64,000 nt of DNA from Methylobacterium amylolyticum (GCF_030700245.1 NZ_JAUYZI010000017.1:49101-113100), one strand, 5' to 3'. Positions 18,464 through 28,797 are shown, counted from the first letter of the stretch. Made by a program: numbers and translations. Notes: generated from the letters alone by a model not told the origin.

Positions 18464-18588
18464 CGCACCCCGGTGCGCCCTCGGCGCGCACCCGGCACGT
18501 GAGGCTGTCCGCGCCGCCGTGCCCTGCTGCGAGCGCCCGTCTCCGCGCCGCCCGGTGCACCCGCGATGCTCCGCCCAGGATCACCCTC

Positions 18589-19917
18589 ATGACGCGCTCC
18601 TCACCGATCGCTGCGATGATCTCCGCCACGGCCCCGGATGCGATGGACGCTCCTCGCGGCCGCGTCGAGCCCCTGGATTGTCCGCCCAACAGCCTCCTCC
18701 TGGTCACGCATGTACCCCTGCGGCGCGCGCAGGGCGCGCTCTACCTCGACGACCAGACGTGCCAGGGGCTGGAGCGTTGGAGCCAGAGCTTCGAGACGAT
18801 CACGTTCATGGGACTCGAAGAGGACCCGGACCCGAAACGTGCCGACGGTGCGGGGGCTACGACCGCGTGGCGCTGCGTCGAGACGTTGCGCTGCGCGTCG
18901 AGGCTGTCCGTGCGGGCGCTGCCCAACGCGTACCGGGTCCGTCCCTTCGCGAGCCACTACCTGCGAACCCGGCGCGTGCTCGCCCACGCCGTGAGAACCC
19001 ATCGCTACCTGTGCTTCACCCTGGGATCGCTGGTGGGCGATTGGGGCGGGATCGCGGCCCTTGAATCCGCGCGGCAGAACCGCGCCCACGCGGTCTGGTT
19101 CGACCGCGTCGAGCACGAGGTCATCCGACGGACGTCCCAGGGGGCACGCCTGCGGCGGCGCATCAAGAACACGCTCGTCCTGCCCCTGATGATCGGCTAT
19201 CACCGGCGTCTCATCGCGCGCAGCACACTCGGCCTGTTCCAGGGACAGGATACCTTCGGCACCTACGCCCCCTATTCCCGGCTTCCCTGCTGCGTCTACG
19301 ACACGCACACGACGCGCGAGGACGGGATCAGCCCCGCCGCGCTCGAGGACAAGTGCGCCGCGATCCGGCGGAACGAGCCTCTGCGCGTGGTCTATGTCGG
19401 CCGCGCCACGGCCATGAAGGGGGCGCTCGACTGGGTCGACGCCCTGCACGCGGCCCGGCACCGCGGGGCGCGGTTCACCGCGACGTGGTGGGGTGACGGC
19501 CCGCAATGGGCCGCCATGCGGGAACGCGTGGCGGAGCTGGATCTGGCCGACTGCGTCGAGCTGCCCGGGTTCGAGGACGATCGGGCGCGCCTGCTGGCTG
19601 CCGTCAGGGAAGCCGACCTCTTCGTGTTCTGCCACCGCACGCCGGAGTCGCCGCGCTGCCTCATCGAAGCCCTGGTGTGCGGGGCACCGATCGTGGGCTA
19701 CGGCAGCCGTTACGCCGAGGATCTCGTCGCGCGGGATGGCGGCGGACGACTCTGCCCCGCGGACGATCCGAGCGCCCTCGCCGATCTCATCGTCGAGGTC
19801 GACCGGCACCGCGATCGCCTGTGCAACCTCGTCCGCGCCGCGGCCCGAACAGGTGACCGCTTCGATGAAGAGACGGTCTACCGGGAGCGCGCCCATCTCC
19901 TGCGTCGACACCTCTGA
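18589..19917 (+). CDS. glycosyltransferase family 4 type
   Basis: The 442-residue product is a GT-B glycosyltransferase. Its C-terminal half carries the nucleotide-sugar binding layout: RVVYVGRATAMKGALDWVDA, then WWGDGPQWAAMRERVAEL, VELPGFEDDR and the acidic motif ESPRCLIEALVCGAPIVGYG, where the E-x7-E pair holds the donor. ATG 18589 has agga 9 bp upstream. It lies 125 bp behind the initiating transferase on the same strand, so it probably adds an early sugar of the EPS unit. Donor and linkage are unknown. Confidence 0.88.
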   Translation: MTRSSPIAAMISATAPDAMDAPRGRVEPLDCPPNSLLLVTHVPLRRAQGALYLDDQTCQGLERWSQSFETITFMGLEEDPDPKRADGAGATTAWRCVETLRCASRLSVRALPNAYRVRPFASHYLRTRRVLAHAVRTHRYLCFTLGSLVGDWGGIAALESARQNRAHAVWFDRVEHEVIRRTSQGARLRRRIKNTLVLPLMIGYHRRLIARSTLGLFQGQDTFGTYAPYSRLPCCVYDTHTTREDGISPAALEDKCAAIRRNEPLRVVYVGRATAMKGALDWVDALHAARHRGARFTATWWGDGPQWAAMRERVAELDLADCVELPGFEDDRARLLAAVREADLFVFCHRTPESPRCLIEALVCGAPIVGYGSRYAEDLVARDGGGRLCPADDPSALADLIVEVDRHRDRLCNLVRAAARTGDRFDEETVYRERAHLLRRHL

Positions 19918-20609
19918 TATCGACCCGGGATAACGATCCGGCGACGCGGCTCGGACGTCCGGCGGTGCCTCGCCGAAGCTGATGCGTCCGGAGGATGTCC
20001 TGCCGCGGGCGTTCCTCGCGGCAGCGCCAGCAGGCCGCTGCGCCCGCCCGCGGGGACGCGGGACCGCCCGAGCCTCGGCCGCTCGGTCCCGAGCCATCGT
20101 CGGCGACGGCACCGCATCGACGGGCGTCGGGAGCCCGATCAATCCGGGATGGCCATGTCGGTCCGATCGCGGTCCCGGTGCCGGCCCGCGCGTTCCCGCC
20201 GTCGTCCGACCGAGACGTTCGGCCCCGCCCGCTCGCACTTCCGAGTCCTCCCGCATCCAAACGAGGCCGTCGGGGCCGGACGGCGCGCCTGCCCGAACGC
20301 AGGTGCCGGCGTGGGCCGGAGGCCGCGGCATCACGCCGACTTGGGACGTCCGGCGAAGCGACCGGAGCCGGCATGGCGGCCGCGACGTGCGCGATGACGC
20401 GGGGAACGGCGCGGCCGGCAGCCATCCCGCTACACCCTTCGTATGATCGGGGTTCGCCGTCAGGACAGGTTGTGGGCGATCCATGCCGCCCGGGAACGCT
20501 CGGCTTCATGCCCGAACGGCCGATTATGCGAGCGGTGCGAGACCTCTATTGTTCGAATCCAGGTCACATCGATCCACGGCCGGATTCGAGCGACGGAGGC
20601 TTGGCGGCA
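19918..20609. other. gene-free stretch of about 690 bp
   Basis: I see no convincing gene. Frames on both strands are Arg/Gly/Pro-rich and lack ribosome binding sites. The last 100 bp, before 20610, is less GC-rich and holds the cggagg ribosome binding site of the decayed methyltransferase. Confidence 0.4.
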
Positions 20610-21372
20610 ATGTCGGACGTGATCTTTCGATCGATCAAGGAAACGGTCAAACGCGCGCTTCCGAGACAGGAGATCGAACGGGCGAAGCGTCTGATCTGGG
20701 CGAGGCAGATCCAGGAGGCGCGTCACGCTCTGAACTGCGCATCGTCCGATCGGCCGTGGCTGACGGAGCCCGAGCTGGACGCGTTGTGCCGAACCTATCC
20801 GGTCAAGAAAGAATGGACGCAGACCGAGGGCAGGCCCGACTTCGCGCGCGCCCGCAGCGCGCTGCGGGCTCTGGGAGGTCGGAACGGTCCCCAGACCAAC
20901 CTCGATGTCGGGGGCAGCCCCGGTTACGTGGCTCGGGCCGCTGCGCTGATGGGGCACAAGCTCTGATGTGCCGACATCCTGGACGAACTCGATCCTGGGG
21001 CGCAATCGGCCGGGGTGACGAGCCTCATCGCGGATGCGTGCGCACTTCCGAGCCGCGAGAACGCGTTCGATGGTCCGTGGTCGTACAACTCCTTTCTGCC
21101 AGCACCTCTGGCCCGACGACGTGATACGTTCGCAGGTGTCCAGCGAGGATCTATGGGGCTTGAACCGGTGGAGTCTTGCCCAGTACAGGCACTTATGGAA
21201 GAAATTCGACAATAAATTAGCGACCGATAGGTATTCGAAATAATCAGATTTTCAGGTGTTGGAGCTCATCCGCAGGTATCCGGGATGCCTCGCGAAAGTG
21301 AGCTGGGATCTCGAAGATTTCATGATCTTAAAGATCATCGTCACGTTCAACGTCATCAAGCCGCTGAGCTGA
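20610..21372 (+). pseudogene. class I SAM methyltransferase, decayed by stops, frameshift and deletion
   Basis: A good ribosome binding site (cggagg) precedes MSDVIFRSIKETVKRALPRQ. The first open segment (118 residues) reaches the SAM-binding motif NLDVGGSPGYVARAAALMGH and stops at TGA 20964-20966. The same frame then reads on as CADILDELDPGAQSAGVTSL and IADACALPSRENAFD, a normal motif II region. Near 21075 the match moves to frame +1 as HLWPDDVIRSQVSSEDLWG and LNRWSLAQYRHLWKKF. A TAA at 21241-21243 interrupts this, and it resumes as DFQVLELIRRYPGC to NVIKPLS and a final TGA at 21370-21372. Methyltransferase sequence is also missing between the second and third segments. The gene is dead; it probably once methylated an EPS sugar. 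Confidence 0.8.
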
Positions 21373-21398
21373 CCGGTGGTCTGGGAGGGCTGGGCGGC

Positions 21399-24350
21399 GT
21401 GACCTTGATGCTCGTAACTGCGGCCCGCTCATCCGGGGATCCCGCTCCGCTGTCTCGATGGGGCGCCCGCGGGCTCCTGATCGTCTGCGCGCTCGCGTGG
21501 GCGACCGGCCCCGCCGCGCTCGCCGCGCCGGCCGCAGAGAGCGGGGAGCGCAGCGTGCATGTGGCGGAGGTGACGATCGCCACCCCCGATACGCTGGCCG
21601 TCGAGATTCGCGACCCGCCCTTCGTCCCGGGCGGTATCCTGGCCCTCGATGCGCCCCGCCCCGAGGAACCGGGGACCTGGATCCGGCATGCGGAGGGCTG
21701 GGCGGAGGTCATCGGTCCCGGGCGGGATCACCTGCGCCTCGACGACATCCCGCCCGCCGCGTCTCTCGATCGGAAGGCTGTCGACACGGTCGCCGGATAT
21801 GGAACCATCGGCACGCGGCGCGTCATCGCGGTCTACCGCAAGTCGACGCCCTACGATTCCGGCCTCCGCCGCGGCGACGACGGTAAAGGCCGAACCGAGG
21901 CGAGCTTCCGGCACCAGGTCTACCTGCGCCTCGATGGCCCCGTGCCGCGCGGGAACCACACGATCCGATGGCCGAACGGCGTGCTGCCGCCGACGGCCAT
22001 CGCCTACGACGAGATGTCGACGCGCGCGACCGCCCTGCGGGGTACGCAGCTCGGCCACACCCCCACGGACACCGCCAAGATCGCCTACCTGGCGCTCTGG
22101 CTGCCCGGGGGACCGGACGGGGGAGCCGTCGATTTCCGGAGCTACGGCCTGAAGCGCTTCTCCGTACTGGACGAGCGCGGCGAGACCGTCTTCACCGGCG
22201 ACATCCGGCTGCGGAAGGCGCCGGACGAGCCGGAACTCGGCAACGGCCTGCCGGCGCCGACGACCGATCTCGCCGACGCGGCCGCGACGCCGCGGCCGAT
22301 CAGGATGTTCCGTGCGGCAAGCGCGCGGGTGATGTCGCCGGGCCACGGCTTCTCCGAGGGCCAGCGCGTCGTCCTGCGCAACCTGCCCGGTGCATCGAAC
22401 GCGGGCACCGTCTTCGCGACGGCGACGGACGTCAGGACGGACAGCTTCACGGCCGCGCACGCGAACGCGCCTCTCCCGGCCCAGGACGGGGCCGGCGGTA
22501 CCGCGGCGGCCGCGCGCGTCGCGAACCGGTCCGGAACCTTCGTGCTCGAGCTCGACTACTCCGCGTGGACGCCGCGCCGGTCCGGGACGTATCGGCTCCA
22601 TGTCCCGGGCCTCGGCGTATCGGATCCGTTCGCCATCGATCCCGACGTCTGGCTGACGGCCGCGCGGACCGCGATCGGCGGGCTGTACAACCATCGCAGC
22701 GGCATCGCTCTCGACGGCCGCTTCGGCTACCGGCGACCGGCGGCGTTCAGGCCGACGGAGCAGCGACCGATCCGCATGACCCGCCTGCCTCTCTCGTGGT
22801 CGAGCGAGGGGACCGGAGGATTCGTTCCGTTCCCGGTCGGGGCCGAGGCGCCGTGGCTGCGCGACGGCAACGCGCCGCCGAGCTTCTGGGGCGGCTACAT
22901 GGATGCCGGCGACTGGGACAGGCGCATCAACCACGTCCAGATCGCCACACTTCTCCTCGAACTTTATCGGAGCGCCCCCGCACGCCTCAGAACGTTCGAT
23001 TACGGTCTGCCGAAATCGAGCGAAGTCTTGACGGAAGCCGCCTATTCACGGGCGGACGACATCCCGAACCTGCTGCATGAGCCGATCTGGCTGCTGGATT
23101 TCTTCCGCCGCCTGCAATCGAGCGATGGCGGCGTCAGCGGCGGCATCGAGAGCGCGGGCCACCCGCTGGCCGGCGAGCCGAGTTTCCTCGAACATCAGAC
23201 GGTCTTCGCCTACGCGCCCGACCCCATCGCCTCCTACCTGTACGCCGGCGCCGCGATGAAGCTCGCCGGCGTGCTCTCCTATGTCGGCCAGGCCGAACTG
23301 GCCGGGCTGTTCACGGAGAGCGCGGAACGGGCCTGGCGCTTCGCCGAAGCGGGCTTCGCCGACCCGGACGCCGCGTACGCCGACGCCGTCGCGGTCGGCC
23401 AGCGCACGGGCCTGTTCGCCCCGGTCTCCTGGGCGGACCGCAGGGCGGCCATCCAGCAGACGACCCGGGACGCCCGGATCGCGGCGGCGGCGGCCTTCTT
23501 CCGATCGGGACGGGGCCGGAGCTTCGGAACCGTCGTCGAGGAGGCTTGGCGCACCGGTCCCGGGATCGACGAGCGGCGGATCGAGGCGGCCTGGGATTAT
23601 CTCAAAGCCCCCGGAGCCGATCCGGACCTGAGCGCGCAGATCGCGGCGGCGATCGTGCAGGCGGCCGGCTCGGTCGTGGCCGCCCAACGCACCGCGACCT
23701 ATCCCAGCATCAAGCACCCCTACGCGCCGGCAGGGTGGGGGCAGGGGACCGTGCCGAGCGACGGCATGATCCGCATCGTCATGCACGCCCATACGATCGG
23801 CCGGGATCCGGACCTGCTGCGCCTGATGGAGAGGACCGCCCTGTCCCTGCTCGGCGCCAATCAGGTCGGCATGAGCCTCACCACCGGCCTCGGCCTGCGC
23901 CAGATCCGGCACCCGCTCCACGAGGACCATCGGGCCATGGGCGTTTCCGTTCCGGCAGGCATCACGATCTACGGCTTCGCGCCGCAGGCCGCGTTCTCGC
24001 CGGACTGGCTCTTCGGACCGTCCTGGGCCTATCTCCCCGAGGTGGGCATCCCCCCGCATGACCGCCGACGCATCGAACCGGATCGGGCGGCGTTTCCGTA
24101 TTTCGAGTTCCTGATCGAACATCCCCTCGTGGTCATCCAGCAGGAATACACGGTACATCAGACCATATCCACGACCGCAGCGCTCTGGATGTACATCGCC
24201 TCGCGGGGCGAGGGGGATGGAGACTGCCGGACCCGAAGGGCCGCGGAGCGCTCCGCCGTCCCGCCGTCGGGCGCGAGGCCTCTCGGGCCGGCCGGCCAGC
24301 CACGGCGCGTCTCGCGACAGGCCGATTGTGGGGCCGTCGACGGTGGCTGA
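21399..24350 (+). CDS. GH9 family endoglucanase-like glycanase, exported
   Basis: The 983-residue product looks like a secreted glycoside hydrolase of family 9. The signal peptide ends near AALAAP. An Ig-like CelD N-terminal domain (about residues 45-430) is followed by the (alpha/alpha)6 catalytic domain. GGYMDAGDWDRRINH is the family's DAGD nucleophile-side motif, HPLHEDHRAMG the His-containing block and QQEYTVHQT the likely acid Glu. The last 50 residues are a low-complexity tail. GTG 21399 is preferred because gggaggg lies 10 bp upstream; ATG 21408 is possible. Such enzymes in EPS loci trim or release beta-glucan-like polymers. It starts 27 bp after the methyltransferase remnant. Confidence 0.85.
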   Translation: MTLMLVTAARSSGDPAPLSRWGARGLLIVCALAWATGPAALAAPAAESGERSVHVAEVTIATPDTLAVEIRDPPFVPGGILALDAPRPEEPGTWIRHAEGWAEVIGPGRDHLRLDDIPPAASLDRKAVDTVAGYGTIGTRRVIAVYRKSTPYDSGLRRGDDGKGRTEASFRHQVYLRLDGPVPRGNHTIRWPNGVLPPTAIAYDEMSTRATALRGTQLGHTPTDTAKIAYLALWLPGGPDGGAVDFRSYGLKRFSVLDERGETVFTGDIRLRKAPDEPELGNGLPAPTTDLADAAATPRPIRMFRAASARVMSPGHGFSEGQRVVLRNLPGASNAGTVFATATDVRTDSFTAAHANAPLPAQDGAGGTAAAARVANRSGTFVLELDYSAWTPRRSGTYRLHVPGLGVSDPFAIDPDVWLTAARTAIGGLYNHRSGIALDGRFGYRRPAAFRPTEQRPIRMTRLPLSWSSEGTGGFVPFPVGAEAPWLRDGNAPPSFWGGYMDAGDWDRRINHVQIATLLLELYRSAPARLRTFDYGLPKSSEVLTEAAYSRADDIPNLLHEPIWLLDFFRRLQSSDGGVSGGIESAGHPLAGEPSFLEHQTVFAYAPDPIASYLYAGAAMKLAGVLSYVGQAELAGLFTESAERAWRFAEAGFADPDAAYADAVAVGQRTGLFAPVSWADRRAAIQQTTRDARIAAAAAFFRSGRGRSFGTVVEEAWRTGPGIDERRIEAAWDYLKAPGADPDLSAQIAAAIVQAAGSVVAAQRTATYPSIKHPYAPAGWGQGTVPSDGMIRIVMHAHTIGRDPDLLRLMERTALSLLGANQVGMSLTTGLGLRQIRHPLHEDHRAMGVSVPAGITIYGFAPQAAFSPDWLFGPSWAYLPEVGIPPHDRRRIEPDRAAFPYFEFLIEHPLVVIQQEYTVHQTISTTAALWMYIASRGEGDGDCRTRRAAERSAVPPSGARPLGPAGQPRRVSRQADCGAVDGG

Positions 24351-24750
24351 ACACCGCGAACGGGTGGCGTGGTGCCCCTGACGGACCGCGGGTGCGCGGC
24401 CGCCTGGACCGATCGGGATCCGAAGCGATCGGTCCGGCCCGCCTCATCGCGCCCTCCTCCGCCGCGCCGGCGCGCCTCGAGATCGGGAAGTCCTCCATCT
24501 CGTCTTCCGAACCGGACGTGCGCTTCGAGTGCGAGGCGGGGCGTCCGGGACCAACGCGAGCGGACGTGAAGGCGGCCTCCGGGCCGAACACGGATCCGTC
24601 CGGCCGCCGCGCCGATCGAGGATCGAACGCTCCTCCGGGGCCACCCCGCTCGCGGCGTCGGATCAAGCGGGCGGAGCGCCCGACGCCGCCGGGCCACCTC
24701 GATCCTCGCCCCCGGCCTGATTCATCGGAACCGGTCGACGCACCGCCGCA
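24351..24750. other. convergent intergenic region
   Basis: About 400 bp between convergent genes, GC-rich, with no convincing gene and no T-tailed hairpin that I could find. Confidence 0.35.
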
Positions 24751-26115
24751 TCAACGCGCCGCTGCGGGGGCCGTGTCGACGAGCCCAGCTCCTGCCGGCT
24801 CGGCGGTCGCGGCCGGAGCGACCCCGCTGCGGCTCCGAACCTGGCTCGCCATGCCGTAGATGAGACCGGCGCTGATCGCGAACAGGTATTCGCACTCCCG
24901 GGACAGCAGGATGTATTCCAGGGAACTGTGCAGGCAGACCATCAGCAACCCGACGGACAGACCGCAGAGCATGTCCGCGGGCATGCCGGGCCAGACCGAC
25001 CAGCCCGCGCGGACCGCGACGACGAGCGGATGCGCGAGCACCAGCACCAGCGCGATCAAACCCAGCCAGCCGGTTTCCGAAGCGGTCAGCAGGTAGGCGT
25101 TGTGGACCAGGTTGTTGCGGTTTCCCGTGTCGTTCACGACACCGGCCTTTTCCGAGTATCCATAGTTCTTGGCGACGTGCACATAATGATTTGCGCCGAT
25201 TCCGAGCGGATTGTCCGCGAGGATGTACCGCGCCGCGCGTGAGAACGCCGCCCGTTCGTCGTATTCCTCCTCGTTGATCGGCGCCTGCTCGAACCGCTTC
25301 GCGAAGGAGTCGATCGCCGCGGGAGCCATCGCCAGGACGAGGAGGCAGCCGCAGATGCCGAGCACGCTCTTGCGCACCGTCAGGTGCCTCAGGATCGACA
25401 GGGTGTAGATCAACACCAAGCCGAGACAGGTGAAGAGCAGGGCGGCGCGCGAGGCTGTGAGGACGACGACGGCGACGCCGGCCAGCGGAACCACGATCGT
25501 CGTCCAGTTCCGGTGCCCCGCGAGCAGCAGCGCCACCTGCGGAAAGATCGCGAAGTGCAGCACCATCCCGAGCGTGTTCTGGTGCGGGAAGGTCCCGGCC
25601 GTCTGCACGACGCCGAGGCCGAAGCGTTGCCAGATCGTGACGGCACATTCCAGCAATACGCCGAGCGCGATTCCATCGATCAGGCGTGCTGACACGGTCG
25701 CGTCGCTGGCGGCGCGCGCGACGATCACCAGCAGGAGGCCGACGCGGCAGATCTGGAAGAGGTAGAACGTGGCTGCGGTGGGTTCCGCCGCCTGGAGCGT
25801 CGAGAGGCCGACCGCGACGAGGTACAGGGCGAGGATCGGGCCGTAGCCCGAGCGTACCCTCGGATAGGCCAGGCCGAGATAGATTCCCACGCACACTACG
25901 TCGAGGGCGGTCACTTCGAGGCCCGTGACCAGACCGGGCCAGCCGGTCCCCCAACTGATGAACGCGAGATCGAGCTGCGGGAAGGCCGGCTGCAGGAACG
26001 GCAGGAGGCCGATCAGCGTCCAGATCCGCTTGTCGACCGCATTGCCGCCGCGAAGCCAGAGGGTGAACGGTACGACGGCACCGAGGGCGATGGCGAGGAG
26101 AAGCATACGTAGCAA
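24751..26115 (-). CDS. O-antigen ligase/polymerase family protein, probable EPS polymerase (Wzy)
   Basis: The 454-residue product is a polytopic membrane protein with about ten to twelve hydrophobic spans and one large periplasmic loop (about residues 265-345). The loop carries GIGANHYVHVAKNYGYSEKA and NNLVHNAYLLTASETGWLG, the H-N-x(6)-E-x-G pattern of the Wzy/WaaL family. Within a Wzx/Wzy EPS locus the natural role is polymerising lipid-linked repeat units on the outer face of the inner membrane. It is divergent from the flippase gene at 26442, with a 326 bp region between them. ATG 26106 is an alternative start. Confidence 0.85.
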   Translation of the reverse strand: MLRMLLLAIALGAVVPFTLWLRGGNAVDKRIWTLIGLLPFLQPAFPQLDLAFISWGTGWPGLVTGLEVTALDVVCVGIYLGLAYPRVRSGYGPILALYLVAVGLSTLQAAEPTAATFYLFQICRVGLLLVIVARAASDATVSARLIDGIALGVLLECAVTIWQRFGLGVVQTAGTFPHQNTLGMVLHFAIFPQVALLLAGHRNWTTIVVPLAGVAVVVLTASRAALLFTCLGLVLIYTLSILRHLTVRKSVLGICGCLLVLAMAPAAIDSFAKRFEQAPINEEEYDERAAFSRAARYILADNPLGIGANHYVHVAKNYGYSEKAGVVNDTGNRNNLVHNAYLLTASETGWLGLIALVLVLAHPLVVAVRAGWSVWPGMPADMLCGLSVGLLMVCLHSSLEYILLSRECEYLFAISAGLIYGMASQVRSRSGVAPAATAEPAGAGLVDTAPAAAR

Positions 26116-26441
26116 GGCTTGGCCCCCGAGCCCCGAACCGCTCGGACATGACTACGGCGCGGCGGTCCGCGCATCCTCGTCCCATCGGGCGCGGGCCACT
26201 CCGTCAAAAGGGGTAGGGCCCCCGTTCGATCATGCGGGAGGCGGCCCGAGTACCGCCAAGGACGATGTCACATCCTCGGCGTGCCGACCTCTAGCTGAAC
26301 CGAGCGTTCGTCGAGAGGAGCCTGGAGCTTGCACCGAGAGCCGTTCGGAACCGCCGGGTCGACGCACACCGATCGCCACTGCCGAACGATCGCCGCCGCG
26401 CTCCGGCGTCGGCCGCGGTCCGTCGCCGGGCCGGCACGGCC
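26116..26441. promoter_or_regulatory. divergent region between polymerase and flippase genes
   Basis: This 326 bp stretch separates two divergent EPS genes and should hold both promoters. It is GC-rich and shows no clear box or operator to the eye. Confidence 0.3.
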
Positions 26442-27788
26442 ATGACGGCGCTCGGGTTTCGTCGCGGGCTCATACTGAGCGGCAGCGCCTGGACCATCGG
26501 CACCTATGCCGCGTCCGTGGTCATGCGATTCGGTTCCAACGTGATCCTCACGAAGCTCGTCGCGCCGGACGTCTTCGGTATGTCCCTGGTCATCACGACG
26601 ATCAAGATAGGGGCGGATCTGCTGTCGGATGTCGGCATAAGTCAGAATATCGTATCCAACAAATCCGGTCATGAACCGAGATTTTACAACACCGCGTGGA
26701 CCATCCAGCTCGTCAGGGGGCTCGGACTGTGCGCGGTGTGCTTCGCGCTGTCGGGCTATCTGGCTGAGACCTACAAGGTCCCGGCCGCCGCGATTCAGCT
26801 CGGAGCGATCGCGCTGGCTGTCCAGGGGGCGGTGTCGACGTCCATCCCCTTGCTCCAGAAGGACGTGCGCATCGCGTCCCTGATGCTCTTCGACCTTACG
26901 ATCGATCTGATAGGGACCCTATCGGTCCTCCTGCTCGTCGCATGGAGCCCGACGATCTGGGCGATCCTGTGTGGACATCTGGTCGCGACGCTCGCGCGCG
27001 TCGTGGGCAGCTTCCTCCTGGCGGGCAGCGGCAATCGCCTCTGCTTCGATCGCGCCTACGCAGCTCAGATCCTGTCGTTCGGGAAATGGATCTTTCTCTA
27101 CTCGCTGATCGGATTCATGAGCGTCAACTTCGATCGCCTCTACATCGGCAGCATCGCACCCCTCGCCGTGCTCGGGGTCTACGGGATCGCGCGGTCGATC
27201 GCCGACCTGCCCGCGGTCCTGGTGGGACGTCTCGCCTACTCGCTGATCTTTCCCATCGTCGCGGCCGCGGGACAGATCCCGCACGCGCAGTTGCGACGCG
27301 AGATCGGCACGCCCCGCCTCCTCTTCCTCGTGGCCGCGGCGGTCGCGCTGGGATGCGCCACCGCTTGCGCGGACCTCGCCGTGCGGACGATCTACGACGC
27401 GCGTTACGAGCAGGCTGCCTTCATGCTGCCTCTGCTCTTGGTCGGGACATGGGCGACCATCCTCTGCACGATCAACGAGTATGTTCTCATCGGTCGCGGA
27501 AAGCCCCAGTACGCGACCGTCGCGACGAGCATCAAGCTGGTCTACCTCCTGATCGGTCTGCCCCTCGCTTTCCGGGCCAGCGGCCTGATGGGGGCGATCG
27601 CCGTCCTCATCTGTGCGGACGTGGTCCGCTACACGGTGCTCGTATCGGCGCAGGCGCGGGCGCGCATCAGCTTCGGCGCGCAGGATCTCCTGGCCACCGC
27701 GTGCCTGCTGATGACGCTCCTCGCGATCTCGTGGGTCAGGGCGCTGATCGGGCTCGGGACCGCCTTCGACGGACTCCATCACCTGTGA
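26442..27788 (+). CDS. polysaccharide flippase, Wzx/MOP superfamily
   Basis: The 448-residue product is a membrane protein with about 12 to 14 spans. It begins MTALGFRRGLILSGSAWTIG, and ILTKLVAPDVFGMSLVITTI is the usual first-repeat block of PST-type polysaccharide exporters. It should flip undecaprenyl-linked EPS units across the inner membrane for the polymerase encoded on the opposite strand. The following glycosyltransferase starts 8 bp after its stop, so the two form an operon. Confidence 0.88.
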   Translation: MTALGFRRGLILSGSAWTIGTYAASVVMRFGSNVILTKLVAPDVFGMSLVITTIKIGADLLSDVGISQNIVSNKSGHEPRFYNTAWTIQLVRGLGLCAVCFALSGYLAETYKVPAAAIQLGAIALAVQGAVSTSIPLLQKDVRIASLMLFDLTIDLIGTLSVLLLVAWSPTIWAILCGHLVATLARVVGSFLLAGSGNRLCFDRAYAAQILSFGKWIFLYSLIGFMSVNFDRLYIGSIAPLAVLGVYGIARSIADLPAVLVGRLAYSLIFPIVAAAGQIPHAQLRREIGTPRLLFLVAAAVALGCATACADLAVRTIYDARYEQAAFMLPLLLVGTWATILCTINEYVLIGRGKPQYATVATSIKLVYLLIGLPLAFRASGLMGAIAVLICADVVRYTVLVSAQARARISFGAQDLLATACLLMTLLAISWVRALIGLGTAFDGLHHL

Positions 27789-27795
27789 GAGGCCG

Positions 27796-28797
27796 ATGAG
27801 CGAGCGCGACGCCCACGAACCGAGGCCGCGGGTTGCGGGTGCGGTCGTCATCGGCCGGAACGAGGGGGAACGCCTGCGCGCGTGCCTCGCCGCCCTGGAC
27901 CCGTCGACGCTCAGGGTCGTCTACGTCGATTCCGGATCGACCGACGGGAGCGTCGCCCACGCCGCCCGGGCCGGGATGCGTGTCGTCCAGCTCGACATGA
28001 CCGCACCGTTCACCGCCGCGCGGGCTCGCAACGCCGGTTTCGACGCGCTGCGACGGATCGATCCCGCCGTCGAATGGGTGCAGTTCCTCGACGGCGATTG
28101 CGAGCTGAACACCGGATGGCTGCTCGCGGCGACCGCGTTCCTCGAAAGCCATCCGTCCGCTGCCCTCGTCTGCGGCCGCAGGCGCGAGCGTTTTCCCGAA
28201 CGCACGCCCTTCAACCGGCTATGCGATCTGGAGTGGAATGCGCCCGTTGGCGAGATCACCGAGTGCGGCGGCGACTTCCTGGTGCGGGCGGACGCCTTCG
28301 CGCAGGTCGGCGGATTCAATCCGGGCCTGATTGCGGGCGAGGAGCCGGAACTGTGCGTTCGGCTGCGCGCGCAGGGCTGGCGTCTGTGGCGGATTCCCCG
28401 CGAGATGACCCTGCACGACGCGGATATGAGATCGCTGCGCCAATGGTGGCTCCGCACCGTGCGCAGCGGTCACGCGTTCGCGCAAGTGTCGCTCCTCCAT
28501 CGCGGTTCCGCGTACAGGATCTGGGGCGGGACGGTTCCACGGGCCGTGATCTGGTGCGGTATCCTGCCCGCATCGCTGCTGGCAGGCGTCGCGATCGATC
28601 CCTGGATGATGCTCGCGCTGGTCGTCTATCCCGTGCAGATCGCGCGCATCGCTGCGCGCCGGGACATCAGATCGAAGGCCTCCTGGCTGTACGCCTATTT
28701 CGCACTCGCAGGGAAGCTGCCCGAAGCGGTCGGGATGGCGCGGTTCTACCTGCGGGCGATGCTCGGGCGGTCGCAGGTGCTCATCGAGTACAAGTGA
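27796..28797 (+). CDS. glycosyltransferase family 2, membrane-associated
   Basis: The 333-residue product has the GT-A fold pattern of family 2: VVIGRNEGERLRACLAAL at the N-terminus, YVDSGSTDGSV for the nucleotide site, and the metal-binding motif QFLDGDCELN. TECGGDFLVRADAFAQVGGF and AGEEPELCVRLRAQGW form the acceptor and catalytic region. Two hydrophobic stretches near residues 245-280 suggest membrane attachment. A ribosome binding site (gagagg) sits directly before the ATG, 8 bp after the flippase stop. It probably adds one sugar of the EPS unit. Confidence 0.9.
   Translation: MSERDAHEPRPRVAGAVVIGRNEGERLRACLAALDPSTLRVVYVDSGSTDGSVAHAARAGMRVVQLDMTAPFTAARARNAGFDALRRIDPAVEWVQFLDGDCELNTGWLLAATAFLESHPSAALVCGRRRERFPERTPFNRLCDLEWNAPVGEITECGGDFLVRADAFAQVGGFNPGLIAGEEPELCVRLRAQGWRLWRIPREMTLHDADMRSLRQWWLRTVRSGHAFAQVSLLHRGSAYRIWGGTVPRAVIWCGILPASLLAGVAIDPWMMLALVVYPVQIARIAARRDIRSKASWLYAYFALAGKLPEAVGMARFYLRAMLGRSQVLIEYK

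Noticed and set aside
18601..20484. A 627-residue minus-strand frame
   Set aside because: It lies antisense to a clear glycosyltransferase gene and is low in hydrophobic residues, as expected of a shadow frame.
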